Notes: generated by a model not told the origin, from the sequence alone. Positions 42,467-51,733 are shown, counted from the first letter of the stretch. The stretch: DNA of 64,000 nt from Hymenobacter armeniacus (GCF_014699055.1 NZ_JACXAC010000008.1:1-64000), one strand, 5' to 3'. A program made the numbers and translations.

Positions 42467-42994
42467 TTAGCGCCTGGTGTAATGCATTTCGTAGTCCGTG
42501 TGGCTGTTTTGAAAGCTGCCCGGCACCACCGTGAAAGTTGTGAGTTCCGTGGCCGTGAGTTGCCGAATGAGGTAAGGAGTAGGAAGATTATGGTCGAAGG
42601 TGAGGGTATTGCCTGACCGCGTGTATGGGGCCGGGCCGGTCAGAGCCGTTCCCGTGCCCATGAACAACTGCATGGTTGTGCCGGTGAACGTGGTGTAGCG
42701 CGCGGCCGTCGTATTGCCTTGCGGCAGGGCGTAGGCCTGTTGGTCGATTTGCACGCCGGAATCGTTGTAGGTGGTGGTCACGCCGCGGGTGTGATTCCAA
42801 CTGCCTTCGAGCGCGCCCATCGCCGGGGGCGGGGCGTCGGCCTGTTTGGCGCAGCCCAGGCTGCTGAGCAGAAGCCCCGTGGCGAGGCGTGTGGCAAGGC
42901 GTGTGGCAAGGCGTTTATCGGGAAACACGGGCAGCAAAAGAAGTCGGGTGAAGGGATGTGCATTGCAGGGAAGGCCTACTCGTGCGTGCACCAT
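42467..42994 (-). CDS. Small lipoprotein, possibly lipocalin-like
   Basis: A 175-residue protein. The N-terminus is unusually long for a lipoprotein: basic, with the repeat RLATRLATRLAT encoded by three 12-base units (42881-42916), then GLLLSSLGC with Cys48 as the lipobox cysteine. A start nearer the repeat would give a normal signal peptide, but I see no ATG there. The mature 127 residues (LEGSWNHTRGVTTTYNDSGV ... TFDHNLPTPYLIRQLTATEL) resemble small lipocalin-like outer-membrane lipoproteins of Bacteroidota. The family call is tentative. Confidence 0.65.
   Translation of the reverse strand: MVHARVGLPCNAHPFTRLLLLPVFPDKRLATRLATRLATGLLLSSLGCAKQADAPPPAMGALEGSWNHTRGVTTTYNDSGVQIDQQAYALPQGNTTAARYTTFTGTTMQLFMGTGTALTGPAPYTRSGNTLTFDHNLPTPYLIRQLTATELTTFTVVPGSFQNSHTDYEMHYTRR
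42881..42916. repeat. Three 12-base tandem repeats inside a signal sequence
   Basis: Units GGCGAGGCGTGT, GGCAAGGCGTGT and GGCAAGGCGTTT. They encode the RLAT repeat of the lipoprotein on the minus strand. Confidence 0.85.
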
Positions 42995-43163
42995 GCACCG
43001 GTAATGCCCCGCTCGTTGGAGCGGGCCCCACGGCAGAAATATACGGCCTTCTTCTGTCCGTCAGTACCAGCGCGCCTCAGGGTGTATGCATGCCGCTCCT
43101 TTTGCCAATAGGACCCTTTTCCTGAACTAGCTTCTTGCTCTGATGCCGAACCAGGCGGCTACC

Positions 43164-43649
43164 TCACCAAGTGGTTGCCGTTGCGACACGCTGGCGAAAC
43201 GCCGCCAACGCGTGCGGGTCCATGTATGGGTTTGTCAGGGCCGATTCTAAGTCGTAATTCACCGAGTTGTCGTCGTTTACGACCAGGTACCGAAAGCCTG
43301 AGAAGCGGTAACGAAGCCCCTGGGGCGCCGGGGTTACCTGCACGTCCGCCGTCAGGTGAAACACGCGTTCCCGCCCGCGGTACGAGAAATGCAGCTGGGG
43401 CGGCACCCCGGCGTAGCGGAAGGCGTAGTGGCCGGCCCGGCGCAAGCTGTCGAGTTCGGCTGGGGCCTCGTCGGTGAGCTTCGCCCGGTACCAGCGCCAC
43501 ACCAAGTCCTGCCGCACCAGCGTGTCGGCGGCCGGCCACGGCAACACCCCGCTCACTTCCACCTGGCCCGCGCGGTTGCGCGGCCACGGCAACGGGGCGC
43601 GCTCCCACAGAGGCAAGAGCCAGAAACAGGAGACCAGCCACACGTTCAT
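43164..43649 (-). CDS. Exported small protein, possibly DUF4468-like
   Basis: A 161-residue protein from the ATG at 43647-43649 (MNVWLVSCFWLLPLWERA); an earlier ATG at 43676 is possible. The body (GVLPWPAADTLVRQDLVWRW, then FSYRGRERVFHLTADVQVTP and GLRYRFSGFRYLVVND) resembles DUF4468, a TBP-like fold domain of exported Bacteroidota proteins. The usual QxWF-type motif is weak, so the match is tentative. No T9SS tail is present. Function is unknown. Confidence 0.65.
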   Translation of the reverse strand: MNVWLVSCFWLLPLWERAPLPWPRNRAGQVEVSGVLPWPAADTLVRQDLVWRWYRAKLTDEAPAELDSLRRAGHYAFRYAGVPPQLHFSYRGRERVFHLTADVQVTPAPQGLRYRFSGFRYLVVNDDNSVNYDLESALTNPYMDPHALAAFRQRVATATTW

Positions 43650-44025
43650 GAACGAAACATACGCTCCTTTCGGCAAACCACTAGCAGCAGCCCGCTACCA
43701 AGTTCCTGCAAGCTGCTGCGGCACTTGGAGAGTCTAAGAAACCCGTCTACTAATCAACGCTTACGAAACGTGCCAAGCAGATGAGTTTCGTGCACTCCAT
43801 CCCATCCTACAACCGCCTTTTGCGGGTTGGGATAAACGCGTAGAAAGAGTGTTGGCCCGTGCTGCCGCCAGATTCTCCCGCCTCGGCTACCATTCCGGCC
43901 GCTAGGGTAGCCGCAGTACCTGGCCGTTGAAGCGGCGCACGCCGTGGCCGCTTGCTTTTTCCTTCCCGCCCGCATAACCTTTTCCTAACGCCTGAGGTAA
44001 GCCAAACGCCCCTAGCTTCGCTTTC
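43650..44025. other. Intergenic region with no recognised gene
   Basis: About 375 bases between the divergent DUF4468-like and SixA genes. Short open frames here overlap and lack coding character. TAGCTTCG at 44013-44020 is one mismatch from a -7 box just before sixA. Confidence 0.4.
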
Positions 44026-44520
44026 ATGAAAACCCTGTACCTCCTTCGCCACGCCAAATCCAGCTGGAGCTTCGACGAGCTCAGCGACCAGGAACGCCCC
44101 CTCAACGACCGGGGCCGCGACGATGCGCCTCTCATGGGCAAGGCCCTGGCCAAGCGCCGCATCTGCCCCGATTTGGTGGTGAGCTCGCCGGCTGTGCGCG
44201 CCATGAGCACGGCCGTGCTGGTGGCGCGCGAAATGCAGTACCCCCACGACAAGATTGTGGTCGACGCCGGCATCTACAACACCGACGTGGACGGCCTGCT
44301 CGGCGTCATTCACCATCTGCCCGACACGGCTGCTTCGGTGCTGCTGGTGGGCCACAACCCCACCATCACCGAAACGGCCAACGAGCTGTCGCCGTCGTCG
44401 CTGAACGAGATGCCCACCGCCGCCGTGGTGTGCCTGCGCTTCGACACCGACCGCTGGGAAGAGGTGGCCAAGGCCAACGCGGAGTTCTACTTCTACGACT
44501 ACCCGCGCAACGCGGAATAG
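44026..44520 (+). CDS. sixA: SixA-type phosphohistidine phosphatase
   Basis: A 164-residue histidine-phosphatase-superfamily protein. The catalytic motif is LLRHAKSSW with His9; the second His is in VLLVGHNPTI; the paired Arg residues are in the N-terminal RHA motif and in DLVVSSPAVRAMSTAVLVAR. SixA proteins remove phosphate from phosphohistidine, for example on phosphorelay or phosphotransferase proteins. In Bacteroidota it often neighbours ppk, as here, and the pair may be linked in phosphate metabolism. A palindromic element (R2) separates it from ppk. Confidence 0.9.
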   Translation: MKTLYLLRHAKSSWSFDELSDQERPLNDRGRDDAPLMGKALAKRRICPDLVVSSPAVRAMSTAVLVAREMQYPHDKIVVDAGIYNTDVDGLLGVIHHLPDTAASVLLVGHNPTITETANELSPSSLNEMPTAAVVCLRFDTDRWEEVAKANAEFYFYDYPRNAE

Positions 44521-44550
44521 CGGGTAGTAAGGGGGATTAACAAAAAAAAA

Positions 44551-44655
44551 GACGTCATGCTGCGCGCAGCCGAAGCATCTCTACCGTAGAAGTAATTATT
44601 TGCTTGTGCAGTAGAGCTGCTTCGGCTGCGCGTACGCTAGATAAGCATGACGTTC
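44551..44655. repeat. Dispersed palindromic element, copy R2
   Basis: Left arm 44551-44584 and right arm 44611-44655, related to R1. The right arm is interrupted by about 11 extra bases (TACGCTAGATA) near its outer end. It lies between sixA and ppk. Confidence 0.88.
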
Positions 44656-44684
44656 TGTTCACTCTTCAATCACCCCCTCCCGAA

Positions 44685-46751
44685 TTGAAAGTTCTTTCCC
44701 GCGACCTGAGCTGGCTGCGTTTCAACGCCCGCGTGCTGCAAGAAGCCCAGAGCCCCGCCGTGCCGCTGCTGGAGCGGCTCAAGTTTTTGGCCATTTTCAG
44801 CAGCAACCTCGACGAGTTTTTCAAGGTGCGGGTGGCCACGCTGCGGCGCCTAGCCAAACTCAAAAAGAAAACCCGCGCCAAGCTCAGCGAGCAGCCCAAG
44901 CGCGTGCTGAAGGAAGTGCTGGCCGAGGTGGCCAGGCAGCAGGAGGAGTTTGGGGCCACGTTTCGGGAGCAGCTGCTGCCGGCCCTCAACGACCACCGCA
45001 TTCACCTCATCAGCGAGGCCGAGTTGACCGACGCGCAACGCGAATGGACGCGGCAGTACTTTCAGAAAAATGTGCGCGACCTGCTCTCGCCGGTGGCCCT
45101 GGATGAGACGCTGCACCACCTGTTTCTGAAGGACCAGGCCGTGTACCTCACCTTTTTTCTGAGTGAGCCGCGCGAGCGCAAAGCCAAAACCGAGGCCGAA
45201 CGCGTGCTGGTGATGGAGCTGCCCACCAAGCGCCACGGCGGCCGCTTCGTGCGCCTGCCCGACGAAGGCGACGAGCGGTACGTGCTGTTTCTGGACGACG
45301 TCATTCGCGTGGGCGCGGCCGAGCTGTTTCCGGCCTACGAGCAGGTCATGGTCAACGCCATCAAGCTCTCGCGCGATGCCGAGCTCGACATTGAGGAAGA
45401 AGTGTCGGGCGACCTGATGGAGAAAATCCGCAGCAGCTTGGCCAAGCGCGCCACCGGCTTCCCGGCCCGCCTGCTTTTCGACCCGCGCATGCCCGCCGAG
45501 GCCCTGCGCGCCATTAAGCAGAAAACCGGCATCACCGACGAAGAGCTGGTGGAAGGCAGCCGCTACCACAACTTCCGCGACTTTTTCGGCTTTCCGGATT
45601 TTGGCGAAACCAGCTTTCACTACCCGGAATGGCCGGCGCTGGCCCACCCCACGCTGCCGCGCACGGGCAGCCTGCTCGACGCCATTGGGCAGCGCGACCA
45701 CCTGCTGCACCCGCCCTACCAAAGCTTCGACTACGTGACGCGCCTGCTGCGCGAAGCCGCCACCGACCCGCGCGTGTCCGGCATCAGCATCACGCTCTAC
45801 CGCGTGGCCAGCAAAAGCGCCGTGGTGAAGGCCCTGCTCAAAGCCGCCAAGCACGGCAAGCAGGTGACGGCCGTGGTGGAGCTGAAGGCGCGGTTTGATG
45901 AGGAATCCAACTTGTTTTGGGCCGACAAGCTGAAGCGCGCCGGCGCCCACGTCGTGTTCACGCCGCCCGAGCTCAAGTGCCACAGCAAGCTGCTGCTCAT
46001 TGCGCGCCGCGAGGCCGACGAAACCACCCGCCGCTACGGCTACTTCAGCACCGGCAACTTCAACGAAAGTACGGCCGGCCTCTACACCGACCACGGCCTG
46101 TTCACGGCCGACGAGCGCCTCACGCGCGAGTCGGCCGCCGTGTTCGACTACCTGCTCGACCAAAGCACCGTGCCCGCGCTGGAGCACCTGCTGGTGGCGC
46201 CCTTCGGCCTGCGCCCCGGTCTCAACGCCCTCATCGACTACGAAATCAAGCAGGCCAAGAAGGGCAAGGACGCGTCCATCATCCTCAAGGTGAACGCAAT
46301 CGAGGACGAGGGCATGATAGCCAAGCTCTACGAAGCCAGCAAGGCCGGCGTCCGCATCGAGCTCATCGTGCGCGGCATTGGGCGCCTGCTGCCGGGCCTG
46401 CCCGAGTGCAGCGCCACCATTCAGCAGCGCGGCCTCGTGGACCGCTACCTGGAGCATAGCCGGGTGTACGTGTTCGGCCACGGCGGCGAGGAAAAAGTCT
46501 ACGTATCGTCGGCCGACTGGATGACCCGCAACCTCGACCGGCGCGTGGAAGTGGCCTTCCCCATCCTCGACGACGGCCTGCGCGCCGAAGTGCGCCACCT
46601 GCTGGACCTGCAGCGCCGCGACAACGTGAAAGCCCGCGATTTCGACAACAACTTCATCGAAGCCGCCGAAGGAGAAAAGCCCCTGCGGGCCCAGGAAGCC
46701 ACCTACGCGTGGCTAAAAGGCCTGAAGCGCCGCCTGGCAAAGAAGCAGTAA
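44685..46751 (+). CDS. ppk1: Polyphosphate kinase 1
   Basis: 688 residues from a TTG at 44685 (LKVLSRDLSWLRFNARVLQE), which gives the usual Ppk1 N-terminus and length. The frame is open back to 44604, but that part lies in repeat R2 and is not protein-like. Ppk1 makes inorganic polyphosphate from ATP. Key features are the phospholipase-D-like His motifs PPELKCHSKLLLIARRE, with the phosphorylated His, and DRYLEHSRVYVFGHGGEEKV, plus YFSTGNFNESTAGLYTDHGL. The N-terminal head domain and the RELSW-like RDLSW motif are present. It is preceded by SixA and flanked on both sides by copies of one palindromic repeat family. Confidence 0.94.
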   Translation: MKVLSRDLSWLRFNARVLQEAQSPAVPLLERLKFLAIFSSNLDEFFKVRVATLRRLAKLKKKTRAKLSEQPKRVLKEVLAEVARQQEEFGATFREQLLPALNDHRIHLISEAELTDAQREWTRQYFQKNVRDLLSPVALDETLHHLFLKDQAVYLTFFLSEPRERKAKTEAERVLVMELPTKRHGGRFVRLPDEGDERYVLFLDDVIRVGAAELFPAYEQVMVNAIKLSRDAELDIEEEVSGDLMEKIRSSLAKRATGFPARLLFDPRMPAEALRAIKQKTGITDEELVEGSRYHNFRDFFGFPDFGETSFHYPEWPALAHPTLPRTGSLLDAIGQRDHLLHPPYQSFDYVTRLLREAATDPRVSGISITLYRVASKSAVVKALLKAAKHGKQVTAVVELKARFDEESNLFWADKLKRAGAHVVFTPPELKCHSKLLLIARREADETTRRYGYFSTGNFNESTAGLYTDHGLFTADERLTRESAAVFDYLLDQSTVPALEHLLVAPFGLRPGLNALIDYEIKQAKKGKDASIILKVNAIEDEGMIAKLYEASKAGVRIELIVRGIGRLLPGLPECSATIQQRGLVDRYLEHSRVYVFGHGGEEKVYVSSADWMTRNLDRRVEVAFPILDDGLRAEVRHLLDLQRRDNVKARDFDNNFIEAAEGEKPLRAQEATYAWLKGLKRRLAKKQ

Positions 46752-46761
46752 AACGAAAAAC

Positions 46762-46863
46762 GGTCATGCTGAGCGCAGCCGAAGCATCTCTACCGCAATG
46801 GTAAATCTTGTCGATTAGATTACTCTGGCGGTAGAGATGCTTCGGCTGCGCTCAGCATGACGG
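46762..46863. repeat. Dispersed palindromic element, copy R3
   Basis: Arms 46762-46796 and 46829-46863, near-perfect inverted repeats with the core TCATGCTGAGCGCAGCCGAA. It lies between the convergent ppk and reprolysin-type protease genes. Confidence 0.9.
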
Positions 46864-46896
46864 ACTGCTTTCAGGCTCTTGCTTCGACGTGGCTGC

Positions 46897-49800
46897 CTAA
46901 AACGCCACCTTCTGCTGCTGCGATGGGCCGGTGGCCGGCTGCAGTTTGAACACGTAGAAGCCCTGCCAGCGGCTGGTGCCGGGCACGGGCAACCGGGTGA
47001 TGCCGGCGGGCAAAGCCACGGTCTGCTGCCACACGGTGCGGCCCACCAGGTCGGTGGCGGTTAGCTGCACGGTTTGGGCGCGGGGGCTTTGCAGCTCCAG
47101 CTGCGGCGTGGTGCCCGTGGGCACCGGGTTGGGGAAAGCCTGCAGGCTGAGCGCCGGCTGGGCGGCCCCGTCGCGCTGCACCATTACCACGGGCGAGTAG
47201 CTGGCCGGGCCGTCGCGGTCCTGCATCAGCAGGCGGTAGTAGGCCAGGCCAGCGGGCGGGGCGGTGTCGGGCAGGGCGTAGCTGTGGGCGGTGCTGGTGT
47301 TGGTGGCCGGCACCCGGCTCAGGGCGGCAAAGGTGGCCCCGTCGAGGCTGCGCTGCACTTCAAAATACGCCACTTTTTCTTCCGAAGCCGTGGCCCATTC
47401 CAGCTCGTTCACCGGCCCGGCGGCCCGGCCCGTGAAGCGCGAAAGCACCACCGGCAGCGGGTTGCCGGTGATGGTGACGCGCCGGCTGTTGGTGCTGAGC
47501 TGGCCGCAGGGCGCCACGCTGCTCAAGGCCGTTTGCAAACCGCTGAGCAAGCCGTTTTGCAAGGGGCTCACGTTGTAGCCGCCCTGAACCAGCAGGCCGT
47601 ACACGTCGTAGGTGCCGGCCGGCAGGGCGCGCAGGTCGGCGGTAGGGGCCACCTGTACCACGGCATTGGTGGCGGTGTTCACCACGGCGTACTGGTACTC
47701 GTAGCCGAGGTCCTGCAGGGGCGCAAACACCTTGCCCCCGGCCGGCGACGACGTGAACGTGACGGTGTAGGCGCCCACCGCGGGCGCCGAGGGCGTGGTG
47801 CTGCCGAAGTCGGACAGCACCAGCGTGTAGCGCTGCCCGGCCGTGAGGGCCACCGTGAGGCTGCGCGACAGAAAAGTGCTGGGAATAAAGTTGTTGGCCA
47901 GTACGTTTCGGCAGGGGTCGCTGGGCACAAAGCCGTTGCTGTCGTACACCCGAATGACCATGTTGCCGAAGCCCGTGGGCGTGTTGATGGTGTAGCTGGC
48001 CGTGGTCGAAGGCACAAACACGTAGCTGTCGTAGTACTCGACGTTGCTGTAGCGGAAGCAGGTGCTGACGTTGTTGGACAGGTACGTGGTGGGGTCGGTG
48101 GCGGCAATGATGCCGCTGAGCTGGTTCACACCGGTGAGCTCGGTGAGGCTGAAGGCGTTCTGGGTCAGGTTCAGGGCGGCGTCGCCGGCGGGGGCGCTCA
48201 CCGCAGTGGCGGGCAGTAGCTGCGAGGCCACCGGCGCGCAGACCCCGATGGGGAAGTCCACGTCGTTGATGTCGAAGAAGACGTTGCCCACGGCCTCCAC
48301 GCGAAGGCGGGCCTGCGTGGTCGTCACCACCGGAACGGTCACGGCCGCCGCGCCGTCGTTGGGCGTAGCGGCGGCCAGCACCGTCGGGAAGGTTTGCCCG
48401 CCGTCGGTGGAGAGCGTGATGCGCACCTGGCTTGCGTTGATGGGTGCCGCGTCGGTGCCGTTCACGGCCCACGTCACGGTGGCGGGCTGGCCGGCTATCC
48501 AGAGGGCGGCCGTGTTCTGGGTGGTCACGGCAAAGGGGCCGGTGTTGGGGGCCACGGTCAGGGTCACGTTGTCGGTGGTGAAGGTGCCGCCGCTGGCGCG
48601 CTGGTCGCGGGCCGTCACCACGAAGTGCAGGTCGCGGCCCACGTTGGGCAGGGCCTCGCCCAGAATGTCGGCCGGGCGGTTGCTATTGGCCAGCACGTAC
48701 TGCAGGTCGGGAAAGGTGCGGCTGGGCGCAGTGCGCGGCGGCCGCGGCCGAAACAGCGGCGCCTCGGGGTCGTCGACGGCCGCCAGGCCGCCCGTGCCCG
48801 CAATGCTGCCCAGGGCGTTGAGGTTGGTGGTGTAGTCGAACTGGTTCCAGGTATACACCAGGGCTTCGCCGTCGGGGTCGGCGCCGCTGGCCGTGAGGGT
48901 GAAGGGCGTGTTGCGCGGAATCACGTAGTCGGCCCCGGCGTCCAGGGTGGGCGGGCGGTTGGCGTTGGCGGTCACCGTGGGGCAGCTCACGCTCAGCAGC
49001 TCGGCACGCATCTGGTTGAGCGAGTGCGTGTTGAAATGGTCTTCGTCGGTGGCGCCCACGCCCTGCAGCGTTTGGGCGCCGCACACGTAGGTGTAGCCCA
49101 TGATGGTGGCCCCGCCGCCGGGCTCCAGGTTGCTACCCAGCGAGCCGCTGCCGCAGGGCCCCGTAAACGTGTGCGAGGCCCCGTGCTGGTGCCCCATCTC
49201 GTGGGCCAGCACCTGCCGGAACCCCGTGGGCCGCACCCCCGACCACGCCCCGGCCCGATAGGTCAGGTTGCTGTTGCAGATGATGCCCACGTAGGCCACG
49301 CCCCCGCCGCTGTTGTGAAAGCAGTGGCCCAAGTCGTAAGCGCTGCTGGCAAAGCGGCTGCCGATGAAGCCGGCCACTTCGCCCAGGTTTTGCTCGCGCA
49401 GCCGGCCCGTGGCCGCCGCCGCCGTGCTGGCCAGGGTGGCCGTGGTCATGGCCGAGAAATAGTAGGTGCCGCTGGTGGGCAGCGCCAGCTCAAAGCTCAC
49501 CGACAGCTCCTGCGAGTACAGGGCCGACATCTGGTTCATGGCCGTTACCACGGCCAGCTCCACCAGCGCGTCGGTGCCGCCGTTGTCGGTATAAAATTCC
49601 TGCGTGACGAGAATGGCGTAGCGAATGCGCCGCAGCTGGGTGCCAAAGCTGAACGGGGCCGGCAAGGTGGAGAAATTGCCGGGCCGCCGGAGCCCGCCGG
49701 CGGCATCGACCACGCCGCAGGGGCCGGCATCGGGCACGGTGGGTTGCAGCTGGTAGTCCTGGCTTTGGCCATTGGGCACGGGCCGCAGGCTGGCCGCCTC

Positions 49801-50184
49801 CGCGCCCCCCGCAAAATCGGCCGTCAGGCTTTTGGGCGTCAGCACGACGGACACGCGGTGGGCGGGCACGCCAGCCTCATAGCCCACGAAGGTGCGCAGC
49901 CGCCGTTGGGCCGCCGCATCGGCTGCCGGCAGCACAAACGACTCAGTGAGCACGAAGGGCCGCGCCCCGCCCAGCGTGGGCAAGCTCACGCGGTAGGTGG
50001 CCGCCTGCCGGGCCGCTACGCCGGCTCCCGGCGCTGGTGCCAGCTGCTGCCGCAGCAGCGCCACGTCGAGGGCCACGCGCCGGGCCGGGCCGGGCTGCGG
50101 ACGCAGTGTTTGGGCCGTAGCCAAGTGGCTGGTACCGGCCAGCGCCAGCAAGAGCGCGAAAGCAAATAATATAACTTTTTTCAT
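46897..50184 (-). CDS. Reprolysin-type (M12B-like) metalloprotease with T9SS sorting domain
   Basis: A 1095-residue exported protein from the ATG at 50182-50184 (MKKVILFAFALLLALAGTSH). A propeptide of about 180 residues precedes the metzincin domain. The zinc site is HEMGHQHGASHTF (first His at residue 328), the Met-turn is GATIMGYTYVC, and an Asp-rich part follows (DEDHFNTHS). Then come Ig-like and PPC-like beta domains (residues 420-950), a fibronectin-like part (LSRFTGRAAGPVNELEWATA) and a type A T9SS tail (LSLQAFPNPVPTGTTPQLEL ... QQQKVAF). It is probably a secreted or surface-bound protease. It converges with ppk. The order of domains matches T9SS-exported reprolysin-like proteins of Cytophagales. 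Confidence 0.9.
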   Translation of the reverse strand: MKKVILFAFALLLALAGTSHLATAQTLRPQPGPARRVALDVALLRQQLAPAPGAGVAARQAATYRVSLPTLGGARPFVLTESFVLPAADAAAQRRLRTFVGYEAGVPAHRVSVVLTPKSLTADFAGGAEAASLRPVPNGQSQDYQLQPTVPDAGPCGVVDAAGGLRRPGNFSTLPAPFSFGTQLRRIRYAILVTQEFYTDNGGTDALVELAVVTAMNQMSALYSQELSVSFELALPTSGTYYFSAMTTATLASTAAAATGRLREQNLGEVAGFIGSRFASSAYDLGHCFHNSGGGVAYVGIICNSNLTYRAGAWSGVRPTGFRQVLAHEMGHQHGASHTFTGPCGSGSLGSNLEPGGGATIMGYTYVCGAQTLQGVGATDEDHFNTHSLNQMRAELLSVSCPTVTANANRPPTLDAGADYVIPRNTPFTLTASGADPDGEALVYTWNQFDYTTNLNALGSIAGTGGLAAVDDPEAPLFRPRPPRTAPSRTFPDLQYVLANSNRPADILGEALPNVGRDLHFVVTARDQRASGGTFTTDNVTLTVAPNTGPFAVTTQNTAALWIAGQPATVTWAVNGTDAAPINASQVRITLSTDGGQTFPTVLAAATPNDGAAAVTVPVVTTTQARLRVEAVGNVFFDINDVDFPIGVCAPVASQLLPATAVSAPAGDAALNLTQNAFSLTELTGVNQLSGIIAATDPTTYLSNNVSTCFRYSNVEYYDSYVFVPSTTASYTINTPTGFGNMVIRVYDSNGFVPSDPCRNVLANNFIPSTFLSRSLTVALTAGQRYTLVLSDFGSTTPSAPAVGAYTVTFTSSPAGGKVFAPLQDLGYEYQYAVVNTATNAVVQVAPTADLRALPAGTYDVYGLLVQGGYNVSPLQNGLLSGLQTALSSVAPCGQLSTNSRRVTITGNPLPVVLSRFTGRAAGPVNELEWATASEEKVAYFEVQRSLDGATFAALSRVPATNTSTAHSYALPDTAPPAGLAYYRLLMQDRDGPASYSPVVMVQRDGAAQPALSLQAFPNPVPTGTTPQLELQSPRAQTVQLTATDLVGRTVWQQTVALPAGITRLPVPGTSRWQGFYVFKLQPATGPSQQQKVAF

Positions 50185-50508
50185 TGAATAATGAAATGAA
50201 AAAACGAGGAAGGTGGCCGCTGCTACCCCAGGTTTACTGTGCGACACTGGCCGATTTTACAAAGCCAGGGCACGGGTGCAAACCGCCAAAAGCGCCGATA
50301 TAGTTGCATAAACAGGCAAACACACGGCGGGCGGCTGGCAAGTTACGGCAAACTACTGGTAGCCATTGGGCGTGGCCGGGCCGATACATCAGCTTGAAAC
50401 CAACAAAAATGGCCAGTCTCGCGACTGGCCATGGATGGGATGAATATTGAATTAAACCGGTAAGCAAGCCCCGCCGGCGGCCGGGCGAATGCGTCTCCGA
50501 GGCTAGGC
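50185..50508. other. Intergenic region upstream of the reprolysin-type protease
   Basis: It holds the protease leader and a terminator for the gene at 50509-51633 (hairpin 50409-50432). No gene is seen in about 320 bases. Confidence 0.5.
50404..50432 (-). terminator. Terminator of the DUF6268-like gene
   Basis: A 10-bp stem (ATGGCCAGTC at 50409-50418 with GACTGGCCAT at 50423-50432) with a 4-base loop. Read on the minus strand it is followed by TTTTTG. Confidence 0.75.
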
Positions 50509-51633
50509 TTACCGCCGCACGCCGGCTTTTTCCAGCAGCTTGCGCGGCGGCGTGATGAACAGCTCCAGGCTGGCGTAGGGCGCGCCGTTCAGCTGCGAGT
50601 CGATGATTTTCTCGCGGTCGGCGTTGGTGCGGTCGAAGGCGTCGAAGGCGTAGTTGTAGCGGTAGCCGCCCTCGGCGCCCAGCCACAGGAAGCTCAGCAG
50701 CTCGCGCTCCCAGCGCAGCCGGAATTTGACTTCGGTTTCGCGCAGCTCCAGGGTGCTGAGCACGGCCTTGCTGGGGTCGGGGCTGCCGTCGGCGTTTTTG
50801 CGGGCCAGCGGGGCGCGGGTCAGGTGCACGATGTAGTTGTACCCGTCCACGGTGTAGCCGGCGTAGAGGATGGAGCTGGGGTTGACGTTGTAGCGCAGCG
50901 TGATGCGGGCCGGCGCCAGCGCCTCCACGCCCCAGCGGTTGTTGAAGGTGCGGTTGTACACCACGGCCGGGTACAGGCTGAGCCGCCCAAACGTGTAGCC
51001 GTACTGAAAGCCCACGCCCCACGAAAAATTCGGGCTGCGCTTCCAGCCGTAAATGGCCTCGGCCGAAAAGCGGGAATAATCCGACTTGGTCAGCTCGTTC
51101 GAGGTGTAGTCGCCGCTGAGCTCGCCCTTCACGCGGGCCAGGTACCAGTGCACGTCGTCGACGGGCCGGATGACAGCCACCTGGGCGGCCGTGCTTTTCA
51201 GGCCCTTGTTTTCGATGTTGTCGTAGAGCTCGTAGGTGGTGGGCAGTTGTGCAAATTGAAACTCTTCGCGCTCGTAGCTCAGCCCCACGATGACCTTGAG
51301 GTGGGGATGGTTCCAGGCCGGAATGTAGCCTTTGATGGACAAGCGGGCATTTTTGGTGGCTTCGGTGCTGAAATCGTTCAGCCCCTGCACCTGCGCCGAC
51401 GACGACACCCCGAACCGCGGCATGCGCTCGTAGCGCACTATCAGGCCCTTGCTGGGGCCCATGCCCAGCACCGAGGGGTTGGCAAACTGCTGCTTGTCGC
51501 GAGCGACGGTGTCTTGGGCGGCCGGGGCAGCCGGCGGGTACACCCGTTCCTGCACCTGCGCGCCGACTGGGCGGGCCGCGGCGCTCAACAACGTTGCCGC
51601 CAACCCGGCACGGAAGAATATTGAATCGAACAT
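50509..51633 (-). CDS. Outer-membrane beta-barrel protein (DUF6268-like)
   Basis: A 374-residue exported protein (signal peptide MFDSIFFRAGLAATLLSAAA). After a linker with PPAAPAAQD it forms many amphipathic strands (LIVRYERMPRFGVSSSAQVQ, LKVIVGLSYEREEFQFAQLP, WGVGFQYGYTFGRLSLYPAV), like the DUF6268 barrel family. The exact family is from memory and tentative; a barrel in the outer membrane is well supported. No partner gene is apparent. A 10-bp inverted repeat sits just upstream of the start codon (51636-51671) and might affect translation. Confidence 0.78.
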   Translation of the reverse strand: MFDSIFFRAGLAATLLSAAARPVGAQVQERVYPPAAPAAQDTVARDKQQFANPSVLGMGPSKGLIVRYERMPRFGVSSSAQVQGLNDFSTEATKNARLSIKGYIPAWNHPHLKVIVGLSYEREEFQFAQLPTTYELYDNIENKGLKSTAAQVAVIRPVDDVHWYLARVKGELSGDYTSNELTKSDYSRFSAEAIYGWKRSPNFSWGVGFQYGYTFGRLSLYPAVVYNRTFNNRWGVEALAPARITLRYNVNPSSILYAGYTVDGYNYIVHLTRAPLARKNADGSPDPSKAVLSTLELRETEVKFRLRWERELLSFLWLGAEGGYRYNYAFDAFDRTNADREKIIDSQLNGAPYASLELFITPPRKLLEKAGVRR

Positions 51634-51635
51634 AA

Positions 51636-51671
51636 GGGAGCAAACCGGCCTGAATGGCTCAGTTTGCTCCC
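51636..51671. promoter_or_regulatory. Inverted repeat in the leader of the barrel gene
   Basis: GGGAGCAAAC at 51636-51645 and GTTTGCTCCC at 51662-51671 form a perfect 10-bp stem with a 16-base loop. It begins 3 bases upstream of the start codon (51631-51633). It may be an RNA hairpin controlling translation or a protein-binding operator. Confidence 0.45.
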
Positions 51672-51733
51672 ATACGCGAAAACCTCAACTTAGGCCACCC
51701 GGGGCCATTTGGTAACATGCGCGTAACACGCGG

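Noticed and set aside
44604..44684. Upstream extension of the ppk1 frame
   Set aside because: It lies in the right half of palindrome R2 and gives a sequence unlike any Ppk1; the TTG at 44685 restores the family N-terminus.
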